From: Crocinitomicaceae bacterium
GTDB lineage: Bacteria > Bacteroidota > Bacteroidia > Flavobacteriales_D > Crocinitomicaceae
Assembly (NCBI GenBank): GCA_021740745.1
Contig: JAIOZF010000006.1
Location: forward strand, 1 to 64,000
Direction: 5' to 3'
DNA length: 64,000 nucleotides
The position numbers were made by a program, and so were the translations under genes. Of this stretch, positions 26,147-35,483 are shown piece after piece. Each line of letters starts with the position of its first letter. Position 1 is the stretch's first letter. Below the pieces are notes generated by a model. It saw only the letters and a program-made list of their open reading frames with translations, was not told where the DNA came from and did not search any database.

Positions 26147-26923
26147 ATGATTGAAGTTTCCAACCTAACAAAAGAGTTCGAATTAACGCGTCAACAGCGT
26201 AAAGAGCTCAATACCACGAATAAAATTGCACTTGCGGTCGACAATATCAGTTTTAAATGTGAACCAGGTCGCGTTTTCTCATTATTGGGTCCAAATGGAG
26301 CAGGTAAAACTACTACCCTGCGAATGCTTTCTACCATCTTTAAACCAACTTCAGGATCTATAAAAATTGCTGGAATTGACGCTGTGAAAAATCCACAAGA
26401 AGCGAGAAGTAAAATTGGTTTTTTAACAGGTTCAACAGGACTATACGCCCGTTTAACGCCCGATGAAGTGATTGATTATTTTGCCGCATTGTACAGCGTT
26501 CCAAAAAATTTATTGGAAGAGCGAAAAGAGCGACTTTTCAATTTATTGGACATGCAAGAATTCAGAGGAAAACGTATTGGGAAATTAAGTACCGGGATGA
26601 AACAAAAAGTTTCGATTTGTAGAACAATGATTCACGATCCAGAAGTTGTTGTTTTTGATGAACCCACAAGTGGATTGGATGTCATCACTGCTGAAAACAT
26701 AATTACACTCATTCGCGATTGCAAAACGCAAGGTAAAACCGTTATTTTCTCAAGTCATATTATGAGTGAAGTAGATTTGTTGTGTGATGATTTAGCCATT
26801 ATACACAAAGGGAAAATGTTGTTTGAAGGTACAATGGATGATTTCCGTTCTAATATGCAAACAGACAATCTAACTTCTGAATTCATCCGAATTATTCACG
26901 CATCTCAAACCGCAGCGATATGA
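26147..26923 (+). CDS. ABC transporter ATP-binding protein (NatA-like)
   Basis: A 258-residue ATPase with all motifs intact: Walker A GPNGAGKTT (about 48-56), signature LSTGMKQK, Walker B VVVFDEPTSGLD, and switch histidine in IFSSHIMSE. It partners the permease encoded four bases upstream of its own stop. NatA-type ATPases drive sodium, peptide or drug export. It contrasts with the degenerate ABC protein at 18509. Confidence 0.92.
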   Translation: MIEVSNLTKEFELTRQQRKELNTTNKIALAVDNISFKCEPGRVFSLLGPNGAGKTTTLRMLSTIFKPTSGSIKIAGIDAVKNPQEARSKIGFLTGSTGLYARLTPDEVIDYFAALYSVPKNLLEERKERLFNLLDMQEFRGKRIGKLSTGMKQKVSICRTMIHDPEVVVFDEPTSGLDVITAENIITLIRDCKTQGKTVIFSSHIMSEVDLLCDDLAIIHKGKMLFEGTMDDFRSNMQTDNLTSEFIRIIHASQTAAI

Positions 26924-28110
26924 TATTTACTATTTTCAAAAAAGAATTAAAAGATACGCTGAGAGATAGACGTACTTTGATGATGATGTTGGTAATACCA
27001 ATTCTGATCTTTCCAATTATCATGAATTTATTTGCTTCTGTGTCGAAAAGTTTTCAGGAAGAAGCAGCCAACAAAAAAATTAAAATTGGAATTGTTGGCA
27101 CAGAAAACAACTTTTTACAACTAGAATTGAACGCAATTCCAAAGGAATTAGGTGAAAAAGAAATCATTCTCTACAAAGACACCCTAAGTTTAATTAGTGA
27201 CTTAAAAAAAGATAGCCTTCAACTTGGTGCGTATGTCTCAAGTGAGTTTAATCAGTTAATGGATTCTATGAATCCTGCCCCTTTGACTTTTTTCTTTAAT
27301 GCAACTGATATGGGGATGCAAGAGCGCGCAGAAGCATACATGGCAGTTATTGACGCAAAGGCAAAATCAAAGCGTTTTGTAAAATTAGGGATTGAGGAAG
27401 CGCGCACTCAACCAATTACTACTGAGTATCGCAACATAGCTTCTGATAAGGAAATGATAGGAAAATTGGCTGGTGGTATTTTACCATACATTTTTATTGC
27501 ATTTGGGTTTATTGGATGCATGTACCCGGCAATTGATTTGTTCACCGGAGAAAAAGAAAGAGGTACCATAGAAACATTACTTACAACTCCTGTTGCTCGT
27601 TGGCAAATTCTATTCGGCAAAATGGGCGTTGTAGTACTTTCTGGTTTAACGGCCGCGACGTGCGCATTATTAGGACTCTTCTTCTCCATCGAATTTATTG
27701 ATTCAGAAGGAAATGCTGAGATTTTGAAAATTGTGCATAGCATCTTGAATCCAACCTTTATTGTTTTATTGTATAGCCTACTAATTCCTCTTACCGTGTT
27801 TTTTGCAGGTTTGATGATTCCCATAGCCGTCAATGCTAAAAGTTTTAAAGAAGCCCAAAGTATTATCACCCCTTTGAACATTGTGATGGTATTGCCTGCA
27901 ATGGTTGGCTTCTTTCCTGGAATAGAATTGAATTTTGTTACGGCATGTATTCCTGTTGTTAATATTGTATTAGCAACAAAAGAGCTTATTGCAGGTTCAT
28001 TGGACATTGGCTTGGTTGCGCTTAGTTTTTCTGTAATGATGAGTTTAGCTGTATTCTCAGTTATTTTTTCATATAAACGATTTGATAATGAGACAAATAT
28101 TATCATTTGA
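26920..28110 (+). CDS. ABC-2 type permease (NatB-like)
   Basis: A 396-residue permease. A first helix at about 20-40 (LMMMLVIPILIFPIIMNLF) follows the KKELKDTLRDRRT start. A large extracellular domain spans about 45-170. Five more helices lie in the C-terminal half (about 185-200, 232-252, 272-296, 316-335, 360-385). The motif FTGEKERGTIETLLTTPV is typical of ABC-2/NatB permeases. It overlaps the ATPase gene (ATGA). The substrate is not known. Confidence 0.9.
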   Translation: MIFTIFKKELKDTLRDRRTLMMMLVIPILIFPIIMNLFASVSKSFQEEAANKKIKIGIVGTENNFLQLELNAIPKELGEKEIILYKDTLSLISDLKKDSLQLGAYVSSEFNQLMDSMNPAPLTFFFNATDMGMQERAEAYMAVIDAKAKSKRFVKLGIEEARTQPITTEYRNIASDKEMIGKLAGGILPYIFIAFGFIGCMYPAIDLFTGEKERGTIETLLTTPVARWQILFGKMGVVVLSGLTAATCALLGLFFSIEFIDSEGNAEILKIVHSILNPTFIVLLYSLLIPLTVFFAGLMIPIAVNAKSFKEAQSIITPLNIVMVLPAMVGFFPGIELNFVTACIPVVNIVLATKELIAGSLDIGLVALSFSVMMSLAVFSVIFSYKRFDNETNIII

Positions 28111-28188
28111 AAATAAAATAACATACAGTTCTAGTGAGAAAAAAACTTACTTTTACACGCATAAATTTTCTTCATTTTAATTACGAAT

Positions 28189-28734
28189 ATGTACGGTTTA
28201 GTAAATAAAGCAATAAAAGATTTGGTGGTAAACAACCATGGGGTTGACAAATGGAATGAAATATGCAAATTATCCGATTTTCCAGAAGAAGATTTTGTAG
28301 GAATGAATTCATATCCCGATAAACTCACTTATGATTTGGTGAAAAATGCTTCACGTGTATTAAAAGCGGATGCTGATAAGATTCTTGAAGCTTTTGGAGA
28401 ATATTGGATTCTGTATACGGCGGATGAAGGCTACGGAGATTTAATGAATATGACAGGTAATTCATTTCCTGAATTTCTTGATAATTTGGATATGCTGCAT
28501 TTTCGAATTAATAACATCATGCCTGATTTAAAAGCGCCACAATTTACAACAAGGAACTCACAGGAAAAATCGATTGAATTAGAATACCGATCTGAACGAA
28601 ATGGTTTTGTACCAATGCTTCATGGTTTGATAAAAGGTTTGGGTAAACGCTTTGATTTGAATGTTTCTACTGAACAGATTCAGGAAAAAAATGAGACTAA
28701 TGATTGCCATGTATTCAAAATAACCTGGGATTAA
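28189..28734 (+). CDS. H-NOX haem nitric-oxide sensor
   Basis: A 181-residue H-NOX protein. The proximal haem ligand is H104 in LDMLHFRIN, and the haem-propionate motif YxSxR is Y133-S135-R137. In other bacteria H-NOX binds NO and controls a partner histidine kinase or cyclic-di-GMP enzyme. The kinase gene starts four bases after this stop codon, so the pair is almost certainly functional together. Whether it also binds oxygen depends on a distal-pocket tyrosine that I cannot place without alignment. Confidence 0.93.
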   Translation: MYGLVNKAIKDLVVNNHGVDKWNEICKLSDFPEEDFVGMNSYPDKLTYDLVKNASRVLKADADKILEAFGEYWILYTADEGYGDLMNMTGNSFPEFLDNLDMLHFRINNIMPDLKAPQFTTRNSQEKSIELEYRSERNGFVPMLHGLIKGLGKRFDLNVSTEQIQEKNETNDCHVFKITWD

Positions 28735-28738
28735 TAGG

Positions 28739-31700
28739 ATGCATAAATTAATGGAAAAGGAAGAAAAGCGCATTGATGTGTTAAAAAGTTATGCAATTTT
28801 GGATTCAGGGCCTGAAGATGAGTTTGATGAAATTACTGCGCTAGCTGCAGAGATTGCTGATGCTCCAATTGCTTTAATTAGCTTCATCGATGAGAAAAGA
28901 CAATGGGTTAAATCTAGTTTTGGAATTGAAATTTCTGAAATCCCAAGAGAAAACTCATTTTGTTCGATTGCTATAAATTCTATTGAGAAACCACTAATTA
29001 TTAACGATGCCCTTAATGATCCACGCATTGTAAATACGCCCTATCAGCTAAATAATGAGTTAGTAGCGTTTTACATTGGAATCCCACTTTTCGACAGTAA
29101 TAAGATTGCGCTTGGTACACTCTCAATTGTTGACTTTAAATCAAGAGAAATTTCCTCGAAGGATTTAAAATCATTGCAAACAATAGCCAAAGGAGTAATG
29201 AGGTTATTAGAATTGAGAAAGGCGAAAGAGAACTCCATTCTCGAGCTAGAAAAAATCAACAAAGCGCTGGATATCAATAATCCATTTTACTTAATTCTCA
29301 ACTCAAATTTTGAAATAAAAGCAATTGGTAAGTCATTTATAAAGGCAAATCCATCAATAGCAATTCAGAAGAAAATAACAGAATTTTTCAACTTAGAATT
29401 TGATATAAATGCGGCAATTGAATCTTCAATTGCAGGAAAAAGTAGAGTATTATTTTTTTCAAGTACAAATAAAGATCAGCGATACAAATGTTCTATAAGC
29501 AATATTAACAATGATATAATTATTACCGCTCAACCTATTTTGAATGAAATATTACCAATAAAAAACTATAATATTACGTTAAACGATTTTTCTCAACACG
29601 ATTCCATTATTGAATATTTGTTTTTACAACAATCTGCTCAAAAATCACTTAATGAGTCACGTTCTTTAATGGATACAGTCACACAAAGGAATAGTGAGCT
29701 TGAAGAACAGAAAAAACAAATAGAACGAAATCAAGAACTTTTGCGAGCGAATTTATTGAATACAGAAAACGCGAAAGAGAAATATAGTAACATTGTTCAT
29801 GCAACGAATGACTTAATTTCAACGATTGACAAGAATGGAACCATACTTTTTGTGAACGATTCATGGCTCAAAAAGATGGGTTATCGTGAAGATGAAGTTG
29901 TAGGCAATTCCATTTTTAAGCATGTGCATCCAGATTCTCAAGAACATTGCGCCGTATTTTTTCAAGACTTAATGTCGACTTCACCTGAACAACTTGAGGT
30001 CAATTATAGCTTGATCAATCGTCATGGCGAAAAAATTGAGATAGAAGGTACAATCATATGTAAATATGAGCAGAATCAGTTTTTTGAGGGTAATTCATTT
30101 TTGACAGATGTGACAGAAATTAATAATCTTAGAAGAATCGAAGAGGAGAAAGCGAAAGAGATACTTAAAAGTAAAGAAAAACTAGAAACAGTAATGGACT
30201 CCTTAAAAGAAACTGTTTGGGGTGTTCGTTTACCAGATTACAAAAGTGAGTTCATAAGTAATTCAGCAATTGATTTATATGGAATCCCACTTGAAAGATG
30301 GATCAATAATCCAAATACGTGGCTCGAAGCAATACATCCAGATGATTTAGAGCGAGTTGAAAGTGAAAGCGCTAGTCTTTTTTCGGATGGTTTTACAGAA
30401 TTAGAATATCGAATAGTAACACCAAAAAATGAAGTAAAATGGATTCAGACGCGAACTAAAATAGTTAAAAATGCGGATGGAATTCCCTATTTAATGACAG
30501 GAATCGCCGCAGATATTACAAAAAGAAAAAAACTTGAACTTGAATTGATTGACTATAAAAAAGGGATTGATTCGGCTGCAATAGTTAGTATCACTGATGA
30601 GAAAGGAATTATTATTTATGCAAATGATAAATTCTGTGAAATATCTAAATATTCCGTTGAAGAATTAATTGGTCAAAATCATAATATTTTAAATTCAGGT
30701 TACCATTCAAAAGAATTTTTTCAAGAAATGTGGCAAACAATTTCTTCGGGTAATATATGGAAAGGAGAAGTGAAAAATAAAGCTAAAGATGGATCCGAAT
30801 ACTATGTAGAATCTTCGATTATTCCATTTATGAAGGAAGGGAAAGCCTACCAATATTTATCAATCCGATATGATTCAACAGAGAAAGTCTTAAATAAACT
30901 AGAGCTAGAGACTCAAAAACAATTTTACGAATTCATTTTAAATAATCTTCCTGCAGATCTTGCTGTATTTAGTCCTGATCACAAGTATTTATTTATTAAT
31001 CCAGCTGGTATAAAAAATAATGAAATACGCAATTTCATGATTGGTAAAGATGACTTTGATTATTGCCAACTGAAGGGAATTGATACCAAATTGGCAGTCG
31101 AGCGCAGAACGAAGTTCAATGAATTGATCAGAGAGAAAAAATTCATTGAGTGGGAGGATGTAAATATTCTTGAAAATGGTGCAAAGCAAAATATCCTTCG
31201 CAAAATAGGCCCTATTTATGACGAATATGGCGATTTAAAGATGGTAATCGGATATGGCATTGAAATTACAGAACGAAAAACAGCAGAAGAGAATGTTATT
31301 AAAGCTAAAAAAGAAGTCGAAGCGATTAACTCAAATCTAAAAAAGTTAGTTTCTGAGGAAACTCAAAAGAATTTGCAATTATCGAAATCATTGACAGAAA
31401 ATGAGAAAATGGCCACTGTTGGTGAATTGGCATCCGGAATAGCACATGATTTAAATACTCCTTTAAGTTCAATTAGAAATGGCTCTGAAGCTGCACATTT
31501 CACTGTCAATTCAATCTTGCAAGAACTTATTTGGAAATGTACACGAGAACAACTCAATTTTGCAATTCAAAGAGCTTCCACTGATATTGAATCATCTATT
31601 TTTACGAGTGGATTAGAGCTTATGCGACTGTCAAAAAACTTCAGTGTTTATTTGTCAGCCAAATTCACAAACTATTCAGAAATCGAAATCAAAGAAATTT

Positions 31701-32356
31701 CATCTGCCTTTGTCAGAGCCAGAATTGAAATAAATGAAGAAGAATTAATTGATCAAATAATGAACGCTTCTAATTCCTTGAATTTCTTGAAACTCATTGA
31801 AAATATACAGACGTATCAATCTTTTGTTCATTCAATAGAAATTTCAGCCAATCGAGCACTAAATGTAGTAAATGATTTAAGGTTAAATATCAAAAATCAA
31901 AACAGTATCAAATCACATGTAAACTTAAAAGAAAATATTTCATCAGTTTTGAATGTTTTTAATTTTGAATTGGAAGAAAAAGTGAAAGTTGATATAAAGA
32001 TTGCTGATTCAATTGTCATATACGGCTATGATATTAAGCTATTCCAATTATGGTCAAATATTATTAAGAATGCCTTAGAAGCGATGGAATCAAATAAGGG
32101 GGAAAAACTTCTGAAAATTAGTGCATCGGAAACAAAAGATACGATTTCTGTGTCAATTAAAAATAATGGTCCAGCGATACCAATTGAGAATCAACATAAA
32201 ATATTTGAAAAATTTTATTCAACTAAAAGAGGACTAAGTAGTTCAGGATTAGGTATGAGTATAGTCAAAAATATTATTACGGATCACGGCGCTAAAATCC
32301 TTCTTGAATCAACTGATTTATTTACTACCTTTACAATAAATTTCAAAAAAGCATGA
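28739..32356 (+). CDS. Hybrid-sensing histidine kinase (GAF, HNOBA-like PAS, PAS x4, HisKA, HATPase) partner of H-NOX
   Basis: A 1205-residue kinase without clear membrane helices. Domains in order: GAF about 15-165; a PAS-like region about 178-280 beginning NPFYLILNSNFEIKAIG, which resembles the HNOBA domain of guanylate cyclases; a coiled coil about 300-345; PAS domains about 345-460, 480-600, 605-715 and 725-850; a linker helix; HisKA with H903 in GIAHDLNTPL; and a HATPase from about 1090 (N-box WSNIIKNALEAM, G-box GLSSSGLGMSI). About 130 residues separate the H-box from the second dimerisation helix, far more than usual. It overlaps the response regulator gene by four bases (ATGA). Confidence 0.9.
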   Translation: MHKLMEKEEKRIDVLKSYAILDSGPEDEFDEITALAAEIADAPIALISFIDEKRQWVKSSFGIEISEIPRENSFCSIAINSIEKPLIINDALNDPRIVNTPYQLNNELVAFYIGIPLFDSNKIALGTLSIVDFKSREISSKDLKSLQTIAKGVMRLLELRKAKENSILELEKINKALDINNPFYLILNSNFEIKAIGKSFIKANPSIAIQKKITEFFNLEFDINAAIESSIAGKSRVLFFSSTNKDQRYKCSISNINNDIIITAQPILNEILPIKNYNITLNDFSQHDSIIEYLFLQQSAQKSLNESRSLMDTVTQRNSELEEQKKQIERNQELLRANLLNTENAKEKYSNIVHATNDLISTIDKNGTILFVNDSWLKKMGYREDEVVGNSIFKHVHPDSQEHCAVFFQDLMSTSPEQLEVNYSLINRHGEKIEIEGTIICKYEQNQFFEGNSFLTDVTEINNLRRIEEEKAKEILKSKEKLETVMDSLKETVWGVRLPDYKSEFISNSAIDLYGIPLERWINNPNTWLEAIHPDDLERVESESASLFSDGFTELEYRIVTPKNEVKWIQTRTKIVKNADGIPYLMTGIAADITKRKKLELELIDYKKGIDSAAIVSITDEKGIIIYANDKFCEISKYSVEELIGQNHNILNSGYHSKEFFQEMWQTISSGNIWKGEVKNKAKDGSEYYVESSIIPFMKEGKAYQYLSIRYDSTEKVLNKLELETQKQFYEFILNNLPADLAVFSPDHKYLFINPAGIKNNEIRNFMIGKDDFDYCQLKGIDTKLAVERRTKFNELIREKKFIEWEDVNILENGAKQNILRKIGPIYDEYGDLKMVIGYGIEITERKTAEENVIKAKKEVEAINSNLKKLVSEETQKNLQLSKSLTENEKMATVGELASGIAHDLNTPLSSIRNGSEAAHFTVNSILQELIWKCTREQLNFAIQRASTDIESSIFTSGLELMRLSKNFSVYLSAKFTNYSEIEIKEISSAFVRARIEINEEELIDQIMNASNSLNFLKLIENIQTYQSFVHSIEISANRALNVVNDLRLNIKNQNSIKSHVNLKENISSVLNVFNFELEEKVKVDIKIADSIVIYGYDIKLFQLWSNIIKNALEAMESNKGEKLLKISASETKDTISVSIKNNGPAIPIENQHKIFEKFYSTKRGLSSSGLGMSIVKNIITDHGAKILLESTDLFTTFTINFKKA

Positions 32357-32772
32357 CGGACGAGTTTAAATATGCTGTAGTTTGTGTAGACGATGACTCT
32401 GCTATTTTACAAATATTAAATTTCCAGTTATCCAAAATAATTAATGACGATACTGTTCTTATTGAGTGTTTTTTAAACCCTCAAATTGCATTAACGGCGA
32501 TTGATGAATTGTTCGAAAGCGGATTAAAATTGATTTTTGTTATTGTTGATTTTCAAATGCCTTATTTAAATGGGGCTGAATTGATACTATCGATAAAAGA
32601 AAAATACCCGCAATTGCCTTGTATTATGCTTTCCGGTCAAGCGAATCAAACACAAGTAGATAATCTTAAAGACAATAATTTGCTAACAGCTTATTTAGAA
32701 AAGCCTTGGACAGAGTCCGATCTGAAAAAAATCATTGATATACAAACACAAGGATATTTAAGTGTTAAATGA
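32353..32772 (+). CDS. Single-domain response regulator
   Basis: A 139-residue receiver with no output domain. The acidic pocket is D13-D14-D15, the phospho-acceptor is D66 in IVDFQMP, the switch serine is S94 in MLSGQ, and the conserved lysine is K117 in LEKPW. It should be phosphorylated by the kinase whose gene overlaps it. With no DNA-binding or enzymatic domain, it must act through protein contacts or a phosphorelay. Last gene of the NO-sensing operon. Confidence 0.93.
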   Translation: MTDEFKYAVVCVDDDSAILQILNFQLSKIINDDTVLIECFLNPQIALTAIDELFESGLKLIFVIVDFQMPYLNGAELILSIKEKYPQLPCIMLSGQANQTQVDNLKDNNLLTAYLEKPWTESDLKKIIDIQTQGYLSVK

Positions 32773-32779
32773 CTTAGTT

Positions 32780-32803
32780 AGCTAGTTTCTACTGAAACTA
32801 GCT
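32780..32803. terminator. Hairpin between the NO-sensing operon and the convergent TPM gene
   Basis: A perfect 10-bp stem, AGCTAGTTTC / GAAACTAGCT, with a four-base loop TACT, starting seven bases after the response-regulator stop. No long T-tract follows on either strand, so it may be a weak terminator or an mRNA-stabilising hairpin. Confidence 0.5.
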
Positions 32804-32867
32804 CAATTAAAACAAGAAACAAAACAGCACTGACTATACTCAGCGTTTTTAGTTAGCATCTTTTACT

Positions 32868-33662
32868 TTACCAACTTCCGCCAGAACCGCCACCACCGAA
32901 ACTTCCGCCTCCAAATCCTCCGAAGCCGCCGCCCGAACTTCCGCCTCCAAAACCGCTTCCTCCTCCTCTACCGCTCATCATTGATCCCCAGAACAGTCCT
33001 TCTCCGATTGACATTCCACCTCTACCTCCGCCGCCGCCTTTTCTACCGAAAATTGCAACGAGAACAAAAATGACAAAAAGAACACCGAATACAATCCAAA
33101 CATTATCTTTCTTGTTTTTCTTCGCGTATTCATCGGAATCATATTCGCCTTTTGCTAAGGCAAGTAAAACATCCAATGACTCCGTAATTCCTAGGTAAAA
33201 TTCTCCATTTTTGAAATTAGGTAACAATTCGTTTTCGACAATTTCGTTGCACGTATAATCAGGAATGGCTCCTTCTAATCCTCTTCCTGTCGCAATAAAC
33301 GTTTTTCGCTCGCCTTTACCACCAGTCGGTTTGATTAATATAATGATTCCATTATCTTCCTTTTCTTGTCCAATCTTCCACTTATCGCCCAGTTTTGCGC
33401 AATATTCCCAAGGTTCATATCCAGCTAAATCATCTACCACAACAACCACAACTTGATTCGAAGTTTGTTCAGCAAAATTCTCCAACTTAGCTTCTAATTC
33501 TCTTGCCTGATCTGCCGATAATAAATCGGAATATTCCGCAGATAAATTATTGTATAACCTCTCTGGCTTGGGAGCATCCGGAATATCATTTTGTGCAAAT
33601 GAACCGAAAACAGATATAAGAAGGATACTTATGAGCGTAAAAACTTGTTTCATCTTTTTCAT
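32868..33662 (-). CDS. TPM-domain protein with Gly-rich tail (YgcG-like)
   Basis: A 264-residue exported membrane protein from the ATG at 33662. It has a signal peptide (ending GSFAQ) and a TPM domain at about residues 40-165 (LSADQARELEAKLENFAEQTSNQVVVVVVDDL). A membrane helix follows at about 187-205 (NVWIVFGVLFVIFVLVAIF), then a tail made almost only of glycine and serine (from about 210), ending SGGSW. The frame extends upstream into the preceding TPM gene; the chosen ATG gives a one-base gap and sits directly before the signal peptide. It belongs to a lemA-TPM-TPM cluster common in bacteria. Confidence 0.88.
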   Translation of the reverse strand: MKKMKQVFTLISILLISVFGSFAQNDIPDAPKPERLYNNLSAEYSDLLSADQARELEAKLENFAEQTSNQVVVVVVDDLAGYEPWEYCAKLGDKWKIGQEKEDNGIIILIKPTGGKGERKTFIATGRGLEGAIPDYTCNEIVENELLPNFKNGEFYLGITESLDVLLALAKGEYDSDEYAKKNKKDNVWIVFGVLFVIFVLVAIFGRKGGGGGRGGMSIGEGLFWGSMMSGRGGGSGFGGGSSGGGFGGFGGGSFGGGGSGGSW

Positions 33663-33663
33663 C

Positions 33664-34104
33664 TTATTCTTCTCCTTCAAATGATACATCATTACTCAAT
33701 TCATTTTCATCATCACTTTGGAAAGGAAATGCCGCCTTTAATTGTTCACCAGCCCGATGAATACCATTTACCAATCCTTCTGTATACAATCCTTGTTTGA
33801 AATGTTGAATCATTTCGTCTCGAATACTATCCCAAAAATCAGCGGCTACAGCGTCATTTATACCCTTATCACCAATGATTGCTAGTTTGTGATCTTCCAT
33901 TGAAACAAAGAAAAGGACACCATTTTTCAACTCCGTTTTATGCATCCCAAGTTTGGCGAACATTTCAATTGCTCGTTCGATAGGATCCTTTTTACACACC
34001 TTATCGATGTGTACACGGATTTCACCAGACGTATTTAACTCTGCTGCTGCGATGGCATCGCGTATAGCTTCTTGCTGAGTTTCTGAAAATTGTTTTCTAA
34101 CCAC
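33664..34104 (-). CDS. TPM-domain protein
   Basis: A 146-residue soluble TPM protein: LNTSGEIRVHIDKVCKKDPIERAIEMFAKLGMHKTELKNGVLFFVSMEDHKLAIIGDKGIN is the domain core. There is no signal peptide or membrane helix. The start is GTG at 34104; no ATG is available before the domain. TPM domains were first noted in thylakoid and other membrane-linked proteins, with phosphatase activity reported for a plant member. Second gene of the lemA cluster. Confidence 0.87.
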   Translation of the reverse strand: MVRKQFSETQQEAIRDAIAAAELNTSGEIRVHIDKVCKKDPIERAIEMFAKLGMHKTELKNGVLFFVSMEDHKLAIIGDKGINDAVAADFWDSIRDEMIQHFKQGLYTEGLVNGIHRAGEQLKAAFPFQSDDENELSNDVSFEGEE

Positions 34105-34118
34105 AATTCTTTTGTATT

Positions 34119-34145
34119 AAAAAAGCGATTCTTTCAAATCGCTTT
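34119..34145 (-). terminator. Intrinsic terminator between lemA and the TPM genes
   Basis: On the minus strand a 9-bp perfect stem (AAAGCGATT / AATCGCTTT) with a six-base loop is followed by six T. It sits between the lemA stop and the GTG of the next gene in the same direction, so it may reduce read-through and give more LemA than TPM proteins. Confidence 0.7.
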
Positions 34146-34155
34146 ATCTTAATGA

Positions 34156-34716
34156 TTACTTGCTAAAATCGACCGTTGGAGCTGTTTCAGATCCTGGTGC
34201 AGCTTTAAACACATCTTTCTTCGGGAATGTTTCTTTGTTCAAGAACATGCTGTTGAAGAATCCACGAATGTGTGAATTATATTCTTTCACTGTTTCGTTA
34301 TAATCTGTTCTAGCTTTGTTGATTCTGTTCTCTGTTCCTTCTAATTGTGCTTGTAACGCACCAAAGTTTTCAGTTGAACGAATTTGCGGATAAGCCTCAA
34401 ATGCCAAATTAATTGCTGTATTGATTTCTTTGCCTAACATTTCGAAATCTTCAGGAGTTTTTGCATTTACAATACCTTCACGAGCATTTGTTACTTTCGT
34501 TAAAATCTCTTTTTCATTTTCAGCAGCACCTTTTACCGTTGCTACAAGTTGAGGAACTAAGTCTGCACGTCGCTGGTAACTCGCACCAACATCACCCCAC
34601 GATTTGTCCACATCCTCTTGCAAAGTTACAGCAGTATTGTAAGATCCTCTGTAAGCAAAAAACAATATAATCGCTAATAAAGCAATGGCACCGATAACAA
34701 TGTATGATCTTTTCAT
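34156..34716 (-). CDS. lemA: LemA-family protein
   Basis: A 186-residue protein. One N-terminal membrane helix (about 5-23, YIVIGAIALLAIILFFAY) precedes a helical domain. Conserved LemA blocks are visible: DKSWGDVGASYQRRADLVPQLVATVKGAA, the NFGALQAQLEGTENRI stretch, and YNETVKEYNSHIRGFFNSMF. LemA is an envelope protein of unknown activity, often beside TPM proteins as here. Confidence 0.94.
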   Translation of the reverse strand: MKRSYIVIGAIALLAIILFFAYRGSYNTAVTLQEDVDKSWGDVGASYQRRADLVPQLVATVKGAAENEKEILTKVTNAREGIVNAKTPEDFEMLGKEINTAINLAFEAYPQIRSTENFGALQAQLEGTENRINKARTDYNETVKEYNSHIRGFFNSMFLNKETFPKKDVFKAAPGSETAPTVDFSK

Positions 34717-34793
34717 CTTTTAAATTAATTTAGTTGATATAAAGATATTTCATTTTCGAATTAGTCCCAACGCTTGTTAACAAAAAATGGGAA

Positions 34794-35483
34794 TTAGCTT
34801 GTTTTCAGGTTATTCATTCCACCGTCAACATTGATTATTTGTCCTGTCATCCAAGATGAATCTTGCGTTATTAAAAACACAATTGCGTTAGCGATTTCAA
34901 TAGGCTCACCCACTTTTTTCATCGGATTTCGATTTTGAGATGCTTCAAATTTCTCGGGAGTATTTAGAAATTTACTTCCTAAATCTGTATTTGTCAAAGA
35001 AGGAGCCACGCAATTCACTCTAATTTTTGGTGCTAATTCTGCCGCTAACGATCGCGTCAAGGCTTCAATTGCTCCCTTTGCCATGGAGATAGATGTGTGA
35101 AAAGGTAAGCCTAGTGTAGCTGCAACAGAACTCAAGTAAACGATTGCTGGATTTTCACTTGCTTTCAGGTTCCCCAAATAGGCTTGTGTAAATTCAACTG
35201 CGCCGAGCGCATTTAACTGATAATCATGAACAAAATCAGCTGAATTGAGTCGATGAAAAGGCTTCAAATTAATGGATCCAGGAAAATAGACGATTCCATC
35301 TATTGTTTGATCAATAACTGGGAAATCATTTTTTGAATACCCTTCCACTTGATAATATTGGTCATAAATTGCTATCTCAGGTTGACGTGATATCCCAATC
35401 ACTGTATTGCCTTTTGCTTGTAACAATTGTGCTGTCGCTTGGGCTATTTGACTTGATGCACCTGCAAATAAATATGTTTTCAT
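34794..35483 (-). CDS. SDR-family protein lacking the catalytic tyrosine
   Basis: A 229-residue Rossmann protein of the short-chain dehydrogenase family. The cofactor loop is degenerate (GASSQIA in place of GxxxGxG). The catalytic serine is kept (YLSS, S118/S119), as is K136 in SMAKGAIEAL, but the residue four before the lysine, normally Tyr, is I132. The C-terminal INVDGGMN is normal. It may therefore not be a classical oxidoreductase. It overlaps the TIGR03643 gene (ATGA). Confidence 0.85.
   Translation of the reverse strand: MKTYLFAGASSQIAQATAQLLQAKGNTVIGISRQPEIAIYDQYYQVEGYSKNDFPVIDQTIDGIVYFPGSINLKPFHRLNSADFVHDYQLNALGAVEFTQAYLGNLKASENPAIVYLSSVAATLGLPFHTSISMAKGAIEALTRSLAAELAPKIRVNCVAPSLTNTDLGSKFLNTPEKFEASQNRNPMKKVGEPIEIANAIVFLITQDSSWMTGQIINVDGGMNNLKTS

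Noticed and set aside
27408-28124. 238-residue minus-strand open frame
   Set aside because: Antisense to the well-supported NatB-like permease; no domain or promoter.
32877-33030. Repetitive sequence resembling a short tandem array
   Set aside because: It is the glycine-codon-rich tail of the TPM protein, not a non-coding repeat or CRISPR.
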